A DNA stretch of 64,000 nucleotides from DATATB01 sp036268995 (GCA_036268995.1 DATATB010000010.1:6864-70863), one strand, 5' to 3'. Positions 1-8,699 are shown, counted from the first letter of the stretch. The notes: generated from the letters alone by a model not told the origin. Translations and numbers: made by a program.

Positions 1-1
1 C

Positions 2-736
2 CGGTTCAAGCCGCGCGGCTATGCGGGTGATTACGAGCTGCTGGCCCGGCTGTGGAATCGGACCTGCGAGCCGCAGCCGCTGGGCGCGGCGTTTGATCGA
101 TTCTTTCAGCGCCAAGCGGCCGTCGAAGCGGTGCGCAATCGTATTGAACAATCGGCCGCGGCGCTGGCCGACCACTGCCTGGCGGCCGATCGCCCGGCGT
201 ATCGCGTGGTGAGCATCGGCAGCGGACCGGCGATCGAGCTGGTCGAGTTGGCTCGCATGCTGCCGGCCGAGCGACGGCAGCGGCTGGAATTCGTGTTATT
301 GGATCTGGACGAAGAAGCGCTGGAGTCTGCCCGGGCGAGTCTGGCGAATCATCTGCGCCCGGAGCAGATCGCGCTACATCGCGAGAACCTGTTTCGCCTG
401 GCGACGCTCAAGCGGCTGGGCCCGCTGGTCGAGCGAGCGGACGCGATCGTTTGCTTGGGCTTGTTCGATTACCTGGCCGACGAACCGGCGGCGGGGCTGC
501 TACGCATGATCTGGCAGGCACTGGCGGCCGGCGGGCTGGCGCTGGTCGGCAACTTTGCGCCGCACTGCCCAACCCGGGCGTACATGGAATGGATCGGCAA
601 CTGGTATCTGATCTACCGCACGGCCGACCAGTTGCGGCAATTGGCAGCCAGTGCCGGACTGCCGGACGAGCACTTCGAGATCGCAGCCGAGCGGTTGGGC
701 GTCGATCTGTTTATCCACGCTTGCAAGCCGCAATAG
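2..736 (+). CDS. SAM-dependent methyltransferase, PhcB-like (5' end missing)
   Basis: The reading frame is open from the window edge to a TAG at 734-736, so the N-terminus lies outside. The first visible residues contain KPRGYAGDYE, a motif I associate with the PhcB-like methyltransferases that make 3-hydroxy fatty acid methyl ester signals. A Rossmann SAM-binding part follows (VSIGSGPAIELVELAR, then an acidic LLDLDEEAL strand end, then IVCLGLFDYL). The fold is well supported; the signalling role is inference from the family, and related proteins are often annotated only as class I methyltransferases. An internal ATG at 131 would drop the KPRGYAGDYE motif, so it is unlikely to be the real start. 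The next gene, mraZ, is convergent. Confidence 0.75.
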   Translation, partial: RFKPRGYAGDYELLARLWNRTCEPQPLGAAFDRFFQRQAAVEAVRNRIEQSAAALADHCLAADRPAYRVVSIGSGPAIELVELARMLPAERRQRLEFVLLDLDEEALESARASLANHLRPEQIALHRENLFRLATLKRLGPLVERADAIVCLGLFDYLADEPAAGLLRMIWQALAAGGLALVGNFAPHCPTRAYMEWIGNWYLIYRTADQLRQLAASAGLPDEHFEIAAERLGVDLFIHACKPQ

Positions 737-1045
737 AAAGTCCGTTGTCCGTGGTCCCTAGCTACTGACAACGGTCAACTGACACTTCTTCTGTGTGGCG
801 TGCGTGGCGGGATCTCCGTCCCCCGCCCCGCCACACGTTCTACACGCGAGAATCCATTCGTTTCAGCGCCCCTTTGAACAGCAATGGCCGAAAAAGAAAA
901 AGGCCATGCCCGGTCGAAGGAAAGAAAATGGCATCCATGCCAAGCGAACCATCCCTGGAGATTGATGCATCCCAACCGGGTGACAAAGGCGGGAGAACGC
1001 TCGTTCCCTCCGCACCGGGCATGGGCGCTGGTCTAAAATGGCGTA
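737..1045. other. Intergenic region with a small hairpin
   Basis: No convincing gene lies between these convergent genes. An 8-bp perfect stem (CCGTTGTC at 742-749 with GACAACGG at 767-774) sits just after the methyltransferase stop. It could end transcription, although no T run follows. A similar ACTGACAACGGAC string occurs at 7090, so this may be a dispersed short repeat. Open frames here show no recognisable domain. Confidence 0.4.
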
Positions 1046-1531
1046 TTAACCGGACAGACGGTCGAACAATCGGCGGAATTTGGGCATGCGTCCTTCGAGG
1101 TATTTCAGCCAGAGGGCCGGGTTCCAAATCTCGATGCACACTGCCGCGCCCACAATCAACACTTCGCTCCCTGGTTCGACGTGCAGGAATTCACGAAACC
1201 CTTCGGGCACCAGCAGGCGTCCCCGGGCGGCGATTTGCACCACCCGATGCCGCGTCGACAACAAACGTCCCAACAACTGCACGCGGTTGAGCTGCCCCTC
1301 GAATTTGCCGGCCCGCATCTTGGCCTTGATGAGCTCAACACCCTGATCCAGGTGCGATTGCCACACCGCGGCGTTCCACAGGCTCAGGCAGCCGGGCCTC
1401 TCCTTAGCCAGAATCAAGTCGCCGCCCTCTTCTCCCAGTCCCGGCAATAGCTCGGTGGGGACGGACAGGCGGTAGCGTTCGTCAAAGGTTCTCGGATACT
1501 CGCCGAGCAAAAACTCTTGGGGGGCCGACAT
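1046..1531 (-). CDS. mraZ: MraZ transcriptional regulator (orphan)
   Basis: This 161-residue protein shows the two AbrB-like halves of MraZ. The first is LLGEYPRTFDERYRLSVP followed by GCLSLW; the second is RGRLLVPEGFREFL followed by VGAAVCIEIWNPALW. MraZ forms a ring-shaped DNA-binding oligomer that normally represses its own division and cell-wall operon by binding direct TGGGN repeats. No rsmH, ftsL, ftsI or mur gene follows, so the gene is detached from the dcw cluster, in line with the unusual division of planctomycetes. I could not find the usual evenly spaced TGGG boxes upstream. The ATG start at 1531 leads straight into the first domain. Confidence 0.88.
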   Translation of the reverse strand: MSAPQEFLLGEYPRTFDERYRLSVPTELLPGLGEEGGDLILAKERPGCLSLWNAAVWQSHLDQGVELIKAKMRAGKFEGQLNRVQLLGRLLSTRHRVVQIAARGRLLVPEGFREFLHVEPGSEVLIVGAAVCIEIWNPALWLKYLEGRMPKFRRLFDRLSG

Positions 1532-2190
1532 GGGCGTGCCACGCTCGAGCTACTCGGTTTCCACGCTCTGCCTGCCTGCTTTCGGCCCGTCAACTGCCGG
1601 CCGAGGCGTCCAAATCCGCGTGGGACCGATTGGGTCCGGCGGCGACTCCGTTTGCCGGCCAGGAGTTCTTGTTTTTACAACTCTCGAATCTTACTGAATG
1701 GGTTGATTTTCCCGTTTTTTGCCGCTGATTCGCGGCAGATGGGTTTGTTTCCCACGCAGGCGAGTTTATCAAACCCGATCTTCTTTGCAACCGATTTCTA
1801 CGGCTTTTTTTCGACCACCCCGGGTCCACGTGGGGGGTCGCCTGGATTCCTGCACGGCGCCATGCCCATCGCCTGGCTTGACGCCGAGCAATCTTATACA
1901 TGGCATGTATAAGTTATGACGCACGGCCAGCCGGCCGAGCGAAATGTCGCCCCGCGTGTTCCCTTTCGGCTTCCGCTTTGGGCGGCAACACCCGATTGCC
2001 GCCCGGCCAGCAGGCAATGCTTCCTGGCGGCCGGCAGACGCCAAACTGGCGTTGACGCACTCTGGCCAATCGATCACCTTGCCCCGTCCAAATGCCCAGC
2101 GGGACGCCGCGAGCGCTGACACCCCCTCCGCGGGTAGCTGCCGGCCCCGCCTTGAGTGGCTGTGCTGCTTGCGGCCGGAGTCCTGCAAAA
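1532..2190. other. Divergent intergenic region, mraZ to GT-C gene
   Basis: This 659-base divergent spacer carries the regulation of two genes. It is less GC-rich than its flanks around 1660-1800. A 6-bp perfect hairpin (TGCCGC/GCGGCA, 1720-1737) and a strong 10+1+10 palindrome (listed separately) are present. The open frames crossing it show no domains and are not called. Confidence 0.5.
1893..1913. promoter_or_regulatory. Perfect 21-bp palindrome, candidate operator
   Basis: Two perfect 10-base arms, CTTATACATG and CATGTATAAG, flank a single central G. The site is AT-rich in a GC-rich region and lies 362 bases upstream of the mraZ start and 278 bases upstream of the GT-C gene start. The two-fold symmetry fits binding of a dimeric repressor. 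Its regulator is unknown, and MraZ itself binds direct repeats rather than palindromes. Confidence 0.5.
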
Positions 2191-4089
2191 ATGCCGTCAA
2201 AGCCCACGCTTGCCAAAGTCGCCCTGGGCATGGTGCTGCTGCCGTTCATCTGTCTGCCGCTGGTCAGCATCGTTGCCTGGCACCGCAGTGACACGCGCAT
2301 TCCCAACGACGACGCCGGCCAATACACGCAAACGGCAGCCGACATGTATCGGCCGCTGGCCGAGGGACACCCGCTGAAGTTCGTGAAGAACCTGTATTTC
2401 AAGCGGGGCTTTCGTCCCGTATCGCTGCCCTGTTTCGCCGCGCTCTGCCTGCCCCTGACGGGCGGCGACTTGAAAATGGCCACTGCTCTCACGCTCTGCT
2501 GTTTCTACTTGCTGCTGTACGTTTACAGCTTTCTGATCCTGCGGATGTCGACCACCTTGAGCGCCGCGGCGCTCGGCGCGGCGATCGTGACCACGTTGCC
2601 GTGGATCTTGCAGTACTCGTCGGTATTCTTTGCCGACGTTCCGATGGTGGCCGCGATGGCCGCGGCGCTGTACCACGCGCAGCGCTGCGAAAATTGGACC
2701 TCGCTTGCGCACAGCGCCGCATTTGGGGGCGCGCTGGCCCTGGCGATTTCGCTGCGGCCCATCGAGCCGTGGCCAGCCGTCGCCACGCTGCTCACGTTCC
2801 TGCTGATTGCCGCCTACAAGGCGAAGCGTATCGGACTGGCCGACCTGCGGCTGACATTAATCCCGCTCGTCCCGCTGATGGTTCTGACCTTGCTGGGCAT
2901 CTTTGCAGTTGTGCGGTCCAAATCGCTGGCTGCCGGGCTCTTCTGTCCAGCCATTGCCCTGTATGTCTGGGCGTGGACTCGCAGCCGAGTTCCGCTGAAC
3001 CGCTGCTTTGCAGCCACCGCGCTGACCTTTCTGGGCGGGATTGGCTTGTGGTTTCTGCCGGCCGTCCGGCAGACCTGGCTTTGGGCCTGGTCGTGTAGTT
3101 TTGGCGATCTGAACCGGCTTTATAAAGGGGTCGGCCAACTCGACTTTCGCTCGGCAGTCACCACGATCGGCACGGCTCTGGGTGGCGTGCAACTGGCCTT
3201 CCTGGCAGCACTTGCCGGGGTCGCGCTGATAGCCTCGGTCTGGAGCCACCGACGGGCGATCCGATCGCGGGGCACTTCTTCACCGGCCGGAGCTGAGGAT
3301 GCCGCGCCGCAAACCGACCGGGGACCAGCCATACCAGGCGCTTGGGTTCTGTCGGCCGGCTTGTTGCAAGTCGTGCTCGTGATTTTGCTGGCCGCCGTCA
3401 CGCCGGGCACGGACCTGAGACGCGGCTACGTCGGCTTTTATTGGGTTTTTCTCGGCCTGACGATCTACGCGACCTCCCCGTTGTTGAAAGGGTATCGGCT
3501 GCGGACCTTGGCTCTAGGTGCCTTTGCCGCGGCTCAGTTGACGATTGTGTCCTTCTCCGCCATCGGGCCTGTGCCTGCCGCGCTGGGGCCCGTTGTGGAG
3601 GTGGTGCAAGCGGCTTATCCGGTTCCGCAACGAGCGGAAGACAAAAGCGTGCGAACGTTTCGCGAAGCGCTCAAGCGGCTTCCGCCGAAGTGCGACGTGG
3701 CCGCCATGACCGTGGCGATCAACGTCTACGACCAGCGCGTCTTTGATTTGTCGGCACTTGGCGCGCTGAGCTCGATCAACCGATCGGCCGTGCGTTTTGG
3801 CTGTCCTTGTATTTTCGAGACCCTGGCCGAGGGATATCGCGATCTCGAGCGCTATTCATTCGTGTTGCTCGACACCCGGGCCACGTTTCCAACTATCCCG
3901 CCGCACAAGCGCCATGAGCCCTATTCCAGGCTGAGCGAGGATCTCGCCACGAGATATCAGCAAAATCGGTTAACCGATCTGGGTTTGGAGGAATGGGCAA
4001 AGTTTAACATTGATGGTGTGGACGTCGTCGTGTTGAAATGGACCACCGCGCCGGCCACGGCCAGCCGACCGGCCTCATCCGCTCGCTGA
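2191..4089 (+). CDS. GT-C-like polytopic membrane protein (putative glycosyltransferase)
   Basis: The product is a 632-residue integral membrane protein with about ten hydrophobic segments and a soluble C-terminal tail of roughly 150 residues. An acidic pair, NDD, sits in the first loop just after the first membrane helix. That is the place where GT-C glycosyltransferases (ArnT, PMT, GT39/GT83 type) keep catalytic acidic residues. Such enzymes move sugars from polyprenyl phosphate donors on the outer side of the membrane. I chose the ATG at 2191 because GGAG lies about 11 bases upstream and the first helix starts directly after it; an ATG at 2092 would add 33 unlikely residues. The acceptor is unknown, and the glycosyltransferase role rests on topology and the DD motif only. 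Confidence 0.6.
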   Translation: MPSKPTLAKVALGMVLLPFICLPLVSIVAWHRSDTRIPNDDAGQYTQTAADMYRPLAEGHPLKFVKNLYFKRGFRPVSLPCFAALCLPLTGGDLKMATALTLCCFYLLLYVYSFLILRMSTTLSAAALGAAIVTTLPWILQYSSVFFADVPMVAAMAAALYHAQRCENWTSLAHSAAFGGALALAISLRPIEPWPAVATLLTFLLIAAYKAKRIGLADLRLTLIPLVPLMVLTLLGIFAVVRSKSLAAGLFCPAIALYVWAWTRSRVPLNRCFAATALTFLGGIGLWFLPAVRQTWLWAWSCSFGDLNRLYKGVGQLDFRSAVTTIGTALGGVQLAFLAALAGVALIASVWSHRRAIRSRGTSSPAGAEDAAPQTDRGPAIPGAWVLSAGLLQVVLVILLAAVTPGTDLRRGYVGFYWVFLGLTIYATSPLLKGYRLRTLALGAFAAAQLTIVSFSAIGPVPAALGPVVEVVQAAYPVPQRAEDKSVRTFREALKRLPPKCDVAAMTVAINVYDQRVFDLSALGALSSINRSAVRFGCPCIFETLAEGYRDLERYSFVLLDTRATFPTIPPHKRHEPYSRLSEDLATRYQQNRLTDLGLEEWAKFNIDGVDVVVLKWTTAPATASRPASSAR

Positions 4090-4093
4090 TTCG

Positions 4094-4118
4094 GCGAGAA
4101 TCAAAGGAAAATTCTCGC
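4094..4118. repeat. Single hairpin after the GT-C gene, REP-like
   Basis: An 8-bp perfect stem (GCGAGAAT and ATTCTCGC) with a 9-base loop starts 4 bases after the stop codon. Read on the minus strand it begins GTAGCGAGAAT, resembling the GTAGCGGAAG start of the doublet at 18540-18610. There is no T run, so it may be a repeat element, an RNA 3'-end stabiliser or a weak terminator. Confidence 0.4.
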
Positions 4119-4289
4119 TACCCGGCCAGCCACGGCAGCACTCGGCGCTGCCCGGAGACCTTGATTCGTCTTGACTAGGTAGACAGCACCCACGATCATG
4201 CCCCAAACCCCTGCGGCGTGCCCCGTCAGTGGCATCCGCTAGCTGGGGGGTTCTGGCGCCGTTTTATTTCTACGGAGGCGAGATCGCGC

Positions 4290-5660
4290 GTGTCCCTTCG
4301 CCGCCAACCCTGCCAGACGATCGTGGTAACCGGCGTGGGGCTGGTGTCGTCGTTGGGCGCCGATCGCGAAAGCGTGTGGGGAGCGGTTCGCAAGGGTGCC
4401 AGCGGCGTCCGCAGCTTGGCGGGTCTGGAGGGCATTCCGGACCACCTGTTGATCGGCGCGCCGGCCGACATCGCCGTCGAGCAGCCGGGCCAACTCAAGG
4501 TAATCGCTTTGGCTCAGCGGGCGGCGGCCGAAGCCATCCACGACGCCCAATTCGATATTCCCTCGCTCGATCTCGACCGCTTCGGCTGCGCTATCAGCGG
4601 GCACATGGGCGACACCGGCTGGGTCCGCGAGCACCTTGGCCTGCCGCATCCCGACGGACCCGACGCCGTGGCCTGGTGGCGGCAATGGATGCCCAACACG
4701 GCCTGCACGGCCGTGGCCAACCACTTCGGTCTGGCCGGCCCTCGGCTTTGCCATTCCACAGCCTGTGCCAGCGGTCTGATCGACGTGCTGGCGGCGATGC
4801 GAGCCATTCAGGACGGCCAGTGCGAAATGGCATTGGCCGGCAGTGCCGATGCCTTTCATCCGCTGTTCGCCGCTGGCTTTCATGCCATGAAGGTGCTGGC
4901 GCATCATGCCGATCCACGGCAAGCCTGCCGGCCGTTCGACCGCGGCCGCAACGGCTTTGTGATGGGCGAAGGGGCCGCCATGTTCGTGCTCGAAAGGCTG
5001 GACCATGCGCTGGCCCGCGGAGCGCGGATTTACGCCGAGTTGTGCGGCGGCAAGCTGATGGGCGCGGCACATCACGTGACCAGCGTGGGCGAGTGCGATG
5101 CGCTGGCCCAACTGATCCGCACCAGCCTGCAGCGCGCCGGCTGCCGGCCGAAGGACATCGAATACATCAATGCTCACGGCACCGGCACGCAGCAGAACGA
5201 CTCGCTCGAGATTCGCGGCATCCGCCAGGCGCTGGGCCGGATGGCCGACCGCGTGCTGGTGAGCTCAAGCAAATCGATGCTCGGGCATCTGGTCAATGCG
5301 GCCGGCAGTGTTGAGCTGGCCATCACGATCCTGGCCCTGCGCGACGGTTTCTTGCCGCCCACGCTGAATCTTACCGACCCGGATCCCGAGTGCGACTTGG
5401 ACTGCATTCCGCTGGCGGGCCGCCGCGTGCCGGCCGAAACCGCGTTAAAACTCTCCGTCGCCTTCGGTGGCCACCTGGCCGCGGTGATTGTCCGCCGCTG
5501 GAGCGGCAAAGGCGCTAGCCGATCGCCGGCGTACGCGCCCGCCTTCAAGCGTCGCCCAGCGTCGATTTACGGCGAAGAATATGGTGGTAGTGCTGCGCAA
5601 ACCGGTGGGCTTCGTCCCGCACGTACTGCAACAGCCGTAGCGCATAGGCATGTCGGCTGA
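4290..5660 (+). CDS. Beta-ketoacyl-ACP synthase, FabF type
   Basis: This enzyme condenses an acyl group with malonyl-ACP in fatty acid or polyketide chain extension. The Cys-His-His triad is present: Cys159 in STACASG, His296 in NAHGTGT and His333 in SMLGHLVNAAG. The conserved end SVAFGGHLAAVIVRRW is also present. The start is a GTG at 4290 with GGAGG 11 bases upstream; an ATG at 4218 would precede this good ribosome site. The typical FabF end is reached near residue 410, but the frame continues about 48 more residues, read antisense to the 3' end of uvrC. That tail looks like read-through of uvrC complement, not a domain. No acpP or other fab gene is adjacent, so this may be a secondary ketosynthase. 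Confidence 0.85.
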   Translation: MSLRRQPCQTIVVTGVGLVSSLGADRESVWGAVRKGASGVRSLAGLEGIPDHLLIGAPADIAVEQPGQLKVIALAQRAAAEAIHDAQFDIPSLDLDRFGCAISGHMGDTGWVREHLGLPHPDGPDAVAWWRQWMPNTACTAVANHFGLAGPRLCHSTACASGLIDVLAAMRAIQDGQCEMALAGSADAFHPLFAAGFHAMKVLAHHADPRQACRPFDRGRNGFVMGEGAAMFVLERLDHALARGARIYAELCGGKLMGAAHHVTSVGECDALAQLIRTSLQRAGCRPKDIEYINAHGTGTQQNDSLEIRGIRQALGRMADRVLVSSSKSMLGHLVNAAGSVELAITILALRDGFLPPTLNLTDPDPECDLDCIPLAGRRVPAETALKLSVAFGGHLAAVIVRRWSGKGASRSPAYAPAFKRRPASIYGEEYGGSAAQTGGLRPARTATAVAHRHVG

Positions 5661-6915
5661 GCCGCAGCGGCTCGCTCTGGCCGGCAACGAAAATCTCTTC
5701 CTCGCGCTTGGCCAGCGACAACACCACGGGCGGCTCGATGTTCATCGCGCGAAACGCGGCTAGCCCCGCGTTGAGCTGGCCCTTGCCGCCGTCGATCAGC
5801 AAAATGTCGGGAAACACCTGCCCCTCGTCCTCGAGCCGCTTGAACCGCCGGGCCACGACTTCGTGAATGCTGGCAAAGTCGTCGATGCCCTGCACGCCGC
5901 GAATGCGGAAACGCTTATAGCCCGGCTTGAACGGCACGCCGTCGATAAACTGCACGAGGCTGGCCACCGTTTCGTCGCCGCCTAAGTGCGCAATATCCAC
6001 GCCTTCGATCGTCCGCGGCTGCTCGGGCAAAGCCAGCACCTTTTTCAACCCGGCCAGCCCGCGCTTCGGGTCGACGTAAAACACCTCGGGCTGGACGTGT
6101 GTTTCCAGCTCGCCGCGGCGATCGAGCGTTTCGAGCATGTGAATTTCGTCGCGGAGCCGGGCCGCCTTTTCGAACAGTCGCGCGTCGGCCGCCTCTTTCA
6201 TTTCGGCCCGCATCTCCTTGAGCAGGGATTCCTTCTTCCCCTCCAGAAACATCCGCAGCCGGGCAATATCGCGACGATACTCGTCCTTCGAGATCCGCAT
6301 GTTGCACGGGGCCGTACACTGGTTGATGCTCGCCAACAGGCAGGGGCGGAACCAGCGCCACTTTTCGTCTCCCTCGTCGATATCCAGGCTGCACGTGCGA
6401 AATTTGAAGATCTTTTGCAGCACCTGGATCGCGCCGCGCAGGCTGCCGGCATTGGCAAACGGCCCGTAAAGCTTCGTGCCCCGGTCGCTGGGCACGCGCG
6501 TGAACTCGACCCGGGGGAAATCCTCGCGGGTAAAGATCTCGAGATACGGAAAGCTTTTGTCGTCCTTGAGCTCCTTGTTGTACTTGGGCTGCACGTCCTT
6601 GATCAGCCGGGCTTCGACCAGCAGGGCGTCAACTTCGCTGTCGGCCGCGATGAAGTCGATGTCGCAGATATCGCGCACTAGTTCGCACGTGCGGCGATCT
6701 TCGGCCGCCGCTCGCAGGAAGTAGCTGCCGGCGCGGGAGCGCAGGTTCGTGGCCTTGCCGACGTAGATCACGCGGCCGGCAGCGTCCTTCATCAGATACA
6801 CGCCCGGCGTGGTGGGAAATTCGCGCACCTTGGCCGCGGCATGCCGGAAACCCGGCAGCGGGCCTTCGTCCGCGCACTCCGGCGGGGGCACAAGGGGATC
6901 GGGAAGATCGGTCAT
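5545..6915 (-). CDS. uvrC: UvrABC excinuclease subunit C lacking the HhH domain
   Basis: UvrC makes both incisions in nucleotide excision repair. In order, the 456 residues contain a GIY-YIG nuclease domain (PGVYLMKDAAGRVIYVGKAT, about residues 35-110), a Cys-containing region, a UVR motif that contacts UvrB (about 225-260), and an RNase H-like domain starting with GVDIAHLGG (about 305) with LLIDGGKGQ near 370. The protein stops soon after YVRDEAHRFA. UvrC normally continues about 60 or more residues with a helix-hairpin-helix DNA-binding pair, absent here. The 3' end overlaps the convergent ketosynthase gene by 116 bases. I prefer the start at 6915 to the ATG at 6966, which would translate a repeat-derived leader. 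Confidence 0.88.
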   Translation of the reverse strand: MTDLPDPLVPPPECADEGPLPGFRHAAAKVREFPTTPGVYLMKDAAGRVIYVGKATNLRSRAGSYFLRAAAEDRRTCELVRDICDIDFIAADSEVDALLVEARLIKDVQPKYNKELKDDKSFPYLEIFTREDFPRVEFTRVPSDRGTKLYGPFANAGSLRGAIQVLQKIFKFRTCSLDIDEGDEKWRWFRPCLLASINQCTAPCNMRISKDEYRRDIARLRMFLEGKKESLLKEMRAEMKEAADARLFEKAARLRDEIHMLETLDRRGELETHVQPEVFYVDPKRGLAGLKKVLALPEQPRTIEGVDIAHLGGDETVASLVQFIDGVPFKPGYKRFRIRGVQGIDDFASIHEVVARRFKRLEDEGQVFPDILLIDGGKGQLNAGLAAFRAMNIEPPVVLSLAKREEEIFVAGQSEPLRLSRHAYALRLLQYVRDEAHRFAQHYHHILRRKSTLGDA

Positions 6916-6940
6916 ACTGCTGAATGGGTCGGCAAGAACT

Positions 6941-7025
6941 GGTAGGTGCCGCGAGCCGAGCGGCACCCAAAGCGAAGCGGACGACTCAACCGAAACAAGG
7001 TCGGGCTCGGCTCGCCGGACCTACC
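6941..7025. repeat. REPIN-like paired hairpins, family with loop GAGCCGA
   Basis: Two related hairpin units face each other. The first is GTGCCGC, loop GAGCCGA, GCGGCAC (6946-6966). The second, on the other strand, has the same loop between GTCCGGC and GCCCGAC (one mismatch). Outer 21-base arms (6941-6961 and 7005-7025) match in 19 positions and both begin GGTAGGT. This inverted doublet of short hairpins is the layout of REPIN elements. It lies in the promoter region of uvrC. Confidence 0.65.
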
Positions 7026-7110
7026 GGCCGCCACACCTTATTCTAGCCAAGCGGCCAAATCTTGTCCGGCCGATGCTAGCGTGAAGTCCACTGACAACGG
7101 ACAAATCCGT

Positions 7111-7262
7111 TTTTCCGTAGCCCAGTCCCTTCAGGGCTGGGACTGCCGGCGGCGCGAAAGGCCGCTCCCCCCATTCCGATACGGCCATCGGCCGCATCGG
7201 AATGGGGGAGATTCGTGCAGCGCGACTGAATCCCAGCCCTGAAGGGACTGGGCTACGGAAAA
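7111..7262. repeat. Nested 152-bp inverted repeat, REPIN-like
   Basis: Perfect 32-base arms (7111-7142 and 7231-7262) each contain a small hairpin of the form CCCAG-CCC-TTCA-GGG-CTGGG after CCGTAG. Inside them lies a second inverted pair (7165-7180 with 7196-7210, one bulged base), and at the centre CGGCC-ATC-GGCCG (7182-7194). The whole can fold into one long nested stem. It sits between uvrC and the ceramidase-like gene, both on the minus strand. No transposase gene is present. Confidence 0.75.
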
Positions 7263-7304
7263 GACGAGCGCGCGGCACCGATTCACAAGATGACGATCGC
7301 TCGC

Positions 7305-8687
7305 CTAACGACCGTTTCGGGCGGCTTCGGCTTCGACGCCGACCTGCTTGACGATCGCCTCTTCCACCGCGGGGGCCCAACTGGCGGGCAGGCCGTAGAC
7401 AAACATGGCCGTGGCCCCTTCGTAGCCCCCTTCGTTCAGCACGCGCAGCGAGGGGATGTAGGCCATGACGTCGTTCGAGTAGCTGGCGACCCACGTGCTG
7501 GACTGGCCCAGCTCGCGCTTCAGTCGTAGCGAGTAGTCGACAACCACCTCGCCGCCTAGAAAAACCCAGGTCAGCGCGTCGCCCAGTCGCCAGACTTCGA
7601 CCGGGTACGGATACGTCGGGCTGAGCGGCTGGCCGCGATCGAGTTGGGCCAACAGCAGCCTGGCCCGGCTGGCGAGATATCGGTTCGTCGAAGTTCGGTC
7701 GTGCTCGAGATCCGCGCGCGTCGGCAATTTAGCCAACGGCAGCGGAATCTCCCGGTACTCGCTCACCAGCCGGCCCGGCAGCGGCTTCAGTTCTTTACTT
7801 AGCATGGCGTCGACGGCCGCGGCCAGCCGCGCTCCGTACGCCTGCGACCGCTCGACCGTGTCGCGAGGCAGGGCATTTTGATCGGCGCCGCAACCGGCCC
7901 AGAACAAGGCCACGACGCCCGGATGCTCGCGCTCCAGTTGCGCTTGTGTAAAGCCCGGGTAGTCGCCGTTCCACTGATAATTGCTGAGCGTCGTGGCATG
8001 GCAGGCATAGCCGAAGGCCACGGCTTGCAGTTCGCCTTGCAGGTTGCGCACGGCCAGCACCGGCACATCGAAATCGTTGGGCCCTTTGAGTTGCTGCCGC
8101 TCGCGCAGCTTGGGCACTTCGGGCTCCCGATTGTTGCGGCGATTGACGGCGAAATCGGCAAAGCCGTTGCCGTAGCTCAGCGTGGCCGGCGCCAGCCGCC
8201 CCAGCGCCTGACCCACCACGGCCACCAGCTTTTGCTCCAAGCCGGCAGTGTATTCGTCCACCAGCCGTGAAGCCGCGACATCCAAAAAGTAGACCGGCTT
8301 CAGGTTCTCGCCCACCACCGGCCCGCTGTGCGTGTGCGAGACGTTCAAGGCAATCCGGTCTCGCGACAGCCCGTACTTTTCTTGCAGCTCCTGGCAGACG
8401 CGCAGCGAGACGCCGCGATCGATGCCCACCAGGTCCATCGTCACCAACACGGCCCGCTTGCCGCCGCCATCTTGCAAAGCCAGGGCCTTGGCCCACAAGT
8501 CGGTGAGTTTGCCTTCGGCCGGCTTGGTGCGACTGCCGAAGCCCGACATCCACATCAGCTTTTCCGGCGTGATGTTGATGCGTGCCGCGCCCGCCTTCCA
8601 GCCGGGCTCGGGTGCGGCGGCCGCCACGCTCGCGGCGATACACCATGCCAACAGGAAACGGCCAATGCTTCGAATCGGGCGATGCAT
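7305..8687 (-). CDS. Secreted neutral/alkaline ceramidase-like hydrolase
   Basis: The 460-residue protein begins with a signal peptide (FLLAWCIAASVAAAA, cut around residue 24) and then matches the N-terminal domain of non-lysosomal neutral ceramidases: AGAARINITP at the start, zinc-ligand type NVSHTHSGP near residue 115, and FGYACHATTLSN near 227 with GDYPGF after it. Family members cleave N-acyl sphingosine amides. Planctomycetes carry many copies, and the true substrate here is unknown. The C-terminal Ig-like domain of full ceramidases is absent. AAGGTGA lies 7 bases before the ATG. The gene begins 12 bases after the cytochrome gene stop, so the two are probably one operon. Confidence 0.78.
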   Translation of the reverse strand: MHRPIRSIGRFLLAWCIAASVAAAAPEPGWKAGAARINITPEKLMWMSGFGSRTKPAEGKLTDLWAKALALQDGGGKRAVLVTMDLVGIDRGVSLRVCQELQEKYGLSRDRIALNVSHTHSGPVVGENLKPVYFLDVAASRLVDEYTAGLEQKLVAVVGQALGRLAPATLSYGNGFADFAVNRRNNREPEVPKLRERQQLKGPNDFDVPVLAVRNLQGELQAVAFGYACHATTLSNYQWNGDYPGFTQAQLEREHPGVVALFWAGCGADQNALPRDTVERSQAYGARLAAAVDAMLSKELKPLPGRLVSEYREIPLPLAKLPTRADLEHDRTSTNRYLASRARLLLAQLDRGQPLSPTYPYPVEVWRLGDALTWVFLGGEVVVDYSLRLKRELGQSSTWVASYSNDVMAYIPSLRVLNEGGYEGATAMFVYGLPASWAPAVEEAIVKQVGVEAEAARNGR

Positions 8688-8699
8688 CGCGGTTCACCT

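Noticed and set aside
1681..1800. MraZ boxes upstream of mraZ
   Set aside because: GGG-containing strings exist but not in the regular direct-repeat spacing of known sites.
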